Source: Gammaproteobacteria bacterium (GTDB lineage Bacteria; Pseudomonadota; Gammaproteobacteria; Pseudomonadales; Azotimanducaceae). From it: DNA of 5,649 bases. The stretch spans positions 1 through 5,649 of the forward strand of contig JAPOYW010000174.1 of NCBI GenBank assembly GCA_026706425.1, read 5' to 3'. The notes under the pieces are model-generated. The model was not told the origin of the DNA. It saw nothing but the letters and a program-made list of their open reading frames with translations, and made no database searches. Made by a program: the position numbers and the translations under genes. Numbering within the stretch: position 1 is the stretch's first letter; each line of letters opens with the position of its first letter. Positions 5,388-5,649 of this stretch are shown in pieces.

Positions 5388-5648
5388 TTACGCGCCGATT
5401 TTGTTGAGCAGGCGGTTGGTGTCGACGACGTGGCGGGTGAGGCCGAGCTTCTCCGGGGCGATGCCCATCGCCAGACCGAGGAGCTGGGGCACGTGGAGGA
5501 TGGGCAGGTTGAGATTGCGGTCGATCACCTTGGCCGCGTCTGGCTGCTGGGCGTCGAGGTTGAGGTGGCAGAGGGGGCAGGGTGTGACCAGTGCGTCGGC
5601 GCCTTTGGACTGCGCTTCGTCGAGGTGAGTGCCGGCCATCGTCAGTGA
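5388..5648 (-). CDS. HdrB-family CCG-domain protein (heterodisulfide reductase subunit B-like), 5'-truncated by the window edge
   Basis: Only the last 86 residues are visible and the frame stays open through the right edge. The visible part carries SLTMAG, LDEAQSKGADALVTPCPLCH followed by NLD, LPILHVPQLLGLAMG, and the ending GLTRHVVDTNRLLNKIG. This matches the end of the second CCG (cysteine-rich) domain of HdrB. CPLC supplies the final CxxC of the pattern; the preceding CCG motif would lie just outside the window. In HdrB these cysteines bind a non-cubane iron-sulfur cluster for disulfide reduction. Related proteins serve in Hdr-like electron-transfer complexes and some succinate or fumarate reductases. 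In a non-methanogen the partner is unknown. The ATG at 5639 lies inside the domain and is not the true start. The gene converges with the transporter operon. Confidence 0.88.
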   Translation of the reverse strand, partial: SLTMAGTHLDEAQSKGADALVTPCPLCHLNLDAQQPDAAKVIDRNLNLPILHVPQLLGLAMGIAPEKLGLTRHVVDTNRLLNKIGA

Positions 5649-5649
5649 G

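Noticed and set aside
5197..5648. Overlapping + strand open frames running through the terminator and opposite the HdrB-like gene
   Set aside because: They cross a strong intrinsic terminator, lie antisense to a recognised gene and show no domain-like content.

Overview
The window is GC-rich bacterial DNA carrying six genes, two of them cut by the window edges. The best guess for the source is a Chloroflexota-type bacterium (Dehalococcoidia/SAR202-like). That rests on a solute-binding lipoprotein with a twin-arginine signal, an Asp-run after the lipobox Cys and a long Gln/Ala linker, together with a neighbouring HdrB-family protein. This is family-level recognition, not proof of taxonomy.

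Layout. At 2-481 (+) lies the C-terminal part of a ketopantoate reductase family protein. It converges with a YbaK-type aminoacyl-tRNA deacylase-like gene (488-991, -), with only 6 bases between the stop codons. A divergent intergenic region (992-1109) follows. It holds an AT-rich promoter-like island, a small inverted repeat and a strong leader stem-loop. The centre of the window is a three-gene (+) operon: a family 5 solute-binding lipoprotein (1110-3152), a DppB-type permease (3244-4206) and a DppC-type permease (4219-5175). A perfect 14-bp hairpin separates the binding-protein gene from the permease genes. The two permease genes are 12 bases apart, with the second ribosome binding site overlapping the first stop codon.

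From 5176 to 5387 there is no protein gene. This stretch ends in a clear intrinsic terminator (5347-5380). Ahead of it sit an ECF-sigma-like promoter match (5181-5207), a candidate long-range closing helix and three hairpins, so it could encode a small structured RNA of about 165 nt. At 5388-5648 (-) is the C-terminal end of an HdrB-family (CCG-domain) protein, which runs off the right edge.

How the genes work together. The binding protein would capture a peptide-like or other small solute outside the membrane and deliver it to the channel formed by the two permeases. No ATP-binding subunits are present, so the ATPases must be encoded elsewhere. The flanking genes (ketopantoate reductase-like, YbaK-like, HdrB-like) have no evident functional tie to the transporter. 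No mobile element, CRISPR array, tRNA or rRNA was seen. The least explained part is the 5176-5380 region.
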